Positions 62,905 through 64,000 of a DNA stretch of 64,000 nt are shown piece by piece. The stretch's first letter is position 1. Each line of letters begins with the position of its first letter. Origin of the DNA: Curvibacter microcysteis (GTDB lineage: Bacteria; Pseudomonadota; Gammaproteobacteria; Burkholderiales; Burkholderiaceae_C). The notes beneath the pieces are model-generated. The model searched no databases. It was not told where the DNA came from and was given only the letters and a program-made list of their open reading frames with translations. The position numbers were made by a program, and so were the translations under genes. The stretch lies in NCBI RefSeq assembly GCF_028649435.1, contig NZ_JAQSIN010000002.1; one strand, written 5' to 3'.

Positions 62905-62942
62905 CAAAAGCCACCAGCCCGTGAGGGCCTGGTGGCTTTTTT
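62905..62942 (+). terminator. Rho-independent terminator after the pdh operon
   Basis: AAAAGCCACCAG and CTGGTGGCTTTT pair across an inner CCC-GTGA-GGG hairpin with one bulged C, followed by TT. It ends the aceE-aceF-bph-lpd transcript. Confidence 0.88.
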
Positions 62943-62984
62943 GTGGCTCGTCCATCCACCCGACAAGGCGGGCCTCAGCCGCTC

Positions 62985-63218
62985 TCACAGACGCCAGTTC
63001 TTGCCTTGCAGGCCGTGCTCACGCACCGGCCAGTCAGGGCAGAGCATGGACACGACTTCCATCAGGCTCAGCCATTGCGCGATCGGGTCGGCATGGCCGT
63101 CGAAGCTCATGGGGGATTCGAAAGGCAGACCCGCCTCGCGCGCGAGAACAGCCTCTGCGGTGGGGGCATCCAGCAAAGGGTGATCGCTGCTCACGTGGTC
63201 AAGCAAGGAGCTCATCAA
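62985..63218 (-). CDS. hypothetical protein, partner of nucleotidyltransferase gene
   Basis: A 77-residue soluble acidic protein that I do not recognise. A recognisable core is AREAGLPFESPMSF, then DPIAQWLSLMEVV and LCPDWPVRE. It starts 19 nt after the end of the frameshifted nucleotidyltransferase gene on the same strand, so the two were probably one operon. By position it could be the small partner of a two-gene toxin-antitoxin-like unit, but nothing in its sequence proves that. Confidence 0.55.
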   Translation of the reverse strand: MMSSLLDHVSSDHPLLDAPTAEAVLAREAGLPFESPMSFDGHADPIAQWLSLMEVVSMLCPDWPVREHGLQGKNWRL

Positions 63219-63237
63219 GCAAGTCCATCCGGTTGAA

Positions 63238-63716
63238 TCAGGCGAAGTATTGCCGCAATTCTGTCAGGTCGAGTGAGGACCGGTGTCTCTTGAACAGCGC
63301 TCGAATGTCATCCAAGTCACGGGTGCGCCTGGCATCGTCGGTGAAGCCTTGAAGTTTGAATCCGATCAAGCCCTCGACGCTGATCACATGCAGGCGGCCC
63401 ATGGGGGTTTCACGCGGCTGGGCGTGCGCCAACAAGCGGCGCGCCAAGGGGCGATGGGCGTAAAGCAGATCCAGCCCCTCTGTGCCACGCACATTGTTCG
63501 CGGCATCATGGCTTCGGTACACACACTGGTAGCCCAAAATCAGCAAGGCCTCATGGACCGTGTCTGCTGCAACGGCGTCCAATAGGAAATCCACATCCTG
63601 GGTCGCCCGCACGACCTGATGAGCGCCACGGCCAGTCCGCCAATCAGGGCTGGTTGGGTGCCCCTGTCGGCGAACATGCGCAACGCTTCGCGGATTTGTT
63701 CAGCCAGATTGGTCAT
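63238..63716 (-). pseudogene. nucleotidyltransferase (MNT/AbiEii-like) gene broken by a frameshift
   Basis: The N-terminal part starts at the ATG at 63716 (MTNLAEQIREALRMF) and reaches PALIGGLAVAL, the GG motif of Pol-beta-type nucleotidyltransferases. The next expected block, VVRATQDVDFLLD with the metal-binding Asp pair, is in another frame. The two frames join near 63624-63627 if one base is missing (GTGGC-GCTCATCAG would restore AVAAHQVVRATQDVDF with one base added). The C-terminal part ends at 63238 with GLIGFKLQGFTDDARRTRDLDDI. Either a real inactivating deletion or a sequencing error. Confidence 0.7.
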
Positions 63717-63757
63717 GGCTTTGAGGGGAGGGCTGGGTTTTGCATCATAGTCTGCCG

Positions 63758-64000
63758 TCAGTCGGGCTTGAGTTGGGGGCATTCAAAGACGGCCGGCCCT
63801 GCATCAGGCGCCAAAGAGGCCAGGACGAGCAACCATTCGCTTTGGCTGACCTCGGTGATCGACAGCCTGTTTCCGCGCTGCAAGACCTTCATGTCCGCCA
63901 GGCCTGGGTGTTGGCGCAGCTCGGCCAGGCCTAGCAGGCGGGTCTTGCGCAGGGCCTGCACATCGCGCAGCAGCCAGCGTGGGGCGTCGGCCTTGGACTT
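63758..64000 (-). CDS. EVE domain protein, C-terminal part
   Basis: Partial gene: the start lies beyond the right edge. The 80 visible residues (APRWLLRDVQALRKTRLLGL, LRQHPGLADMKVLQRGNRLSIT) match the C-terminal half of EVE-domain proteins (thymocyte nuclear protein 1-like). These have a PUA-like fold and bind modified DNA or RNA bases. The normal family end LSITEVSQSEWLLVLAL is present, followed by about 18 extra residues. It is on the same strand as, and upstream of, the nucleotidyltransferase gene, 41 nt away. Confidence 0.8.
   Translation of the reverse strand, partial: KSKADAPRWLLRDVQALRKTRLLGLAELRQHPGLADMKVLQRGNRLSITEVSQSEWLLVLASLAPDAGPAVFECPQLKPD

Overview
The window is GC-rich chromosomal DNA with dense coding on both strands. 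It looks like a Burkholderiales betaproteobacterium, probably Comamonadaceae. The grounds are a BktB-like ketothiolase, a betaproteobacterial proteasome homologue (BPH), a dihydrolipoyl dehydrogenase with its own lipoyl domain, homodimeric-type AceE, and DUF2788/DUF3149 mini-proteins. It reads as core chromosome. I saw no rRNA, tRNA, insertion sequence, prophage or CRISPR array.

Layout. 0.1-16 kb: a GGDEF/EAL protein, a long-chain-type acyl-CoA dehydrogenase, a DUF1080 lipoprotein, an orphan ABC ATPase divergent from a B12-binding radical SAM protein, a SnoaL-like protein, YgiQ, an aspartyl/asparaginyl hydroxylase, a FixL/FixJ-type sensor-regulator pair followed by a GlcG-type secreted protein and a cupin, and AzoR. 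16.1-21.3 kb: a sulfate uptake operon (hydrolase, sbp, cysT, cysW, cysA, dsbB) preceded by a candidate cysteine-codon leader peptide. 21.3-24.6 kb, minus strand: cheZ, argA, and a type II lumazine synthase (ribH2) under an FMN riboswitch. 24.7-35.8 kb: hrpA, an acyl-CoA synthetase, two methyl-accepting chemotaxis proteins separated by an unusual repeat-bearing spacer, and a potassium channel with a zinc ribbon. 35.8-39.5 kb, minus strand: a GntR-regulated polar amino acid ABC operon. 40-43.5 kb: two overlapping unknown genes, a PF10014 dioxygenase, a universal stress protein with an FNR/ANR-like box, DUF2189 and DUF2788. 43.6-55.8 kb, all minus strand: ketothiolase, SDR, RluA-type synthase, hybrid kinase, DUF4124-glutaredoxin, oligopeptidase A, folD, and a two-component pair. 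56-62.9 kb: the pyruvate dehydrogenase operon aceE-aceF-bph-lpd. 63-64 kb: a frameshifted nucleotidyltransferase gene, its small partner, and the end of an EVE-domain gene.

How it fits together. The pyruvate dehydrogenase operon is divergent from a membrane sensor kinase and FixJ-type regulator, and the space between holds two overlapping inverted repeats. The sulfate operon links sulfur import to periplasmic disulfide formation through dsbB and may be controlled by cysteine supply through its leader. The lumazine synthase is under flavin feedback. Chemotaxis pieces (two receptors, CheZ) are scattered, so the main flagellar/chemotaxis loci must lie elsewhere.

Most promising for follow-up: the CysCys leader ORF at 16161-16229, BPH inside the pdh operon, the paired 78-bp elements with DnaA-box-like 9-mers near 32.5-32.8 kb, and the riboswitch-controlled RibH2.
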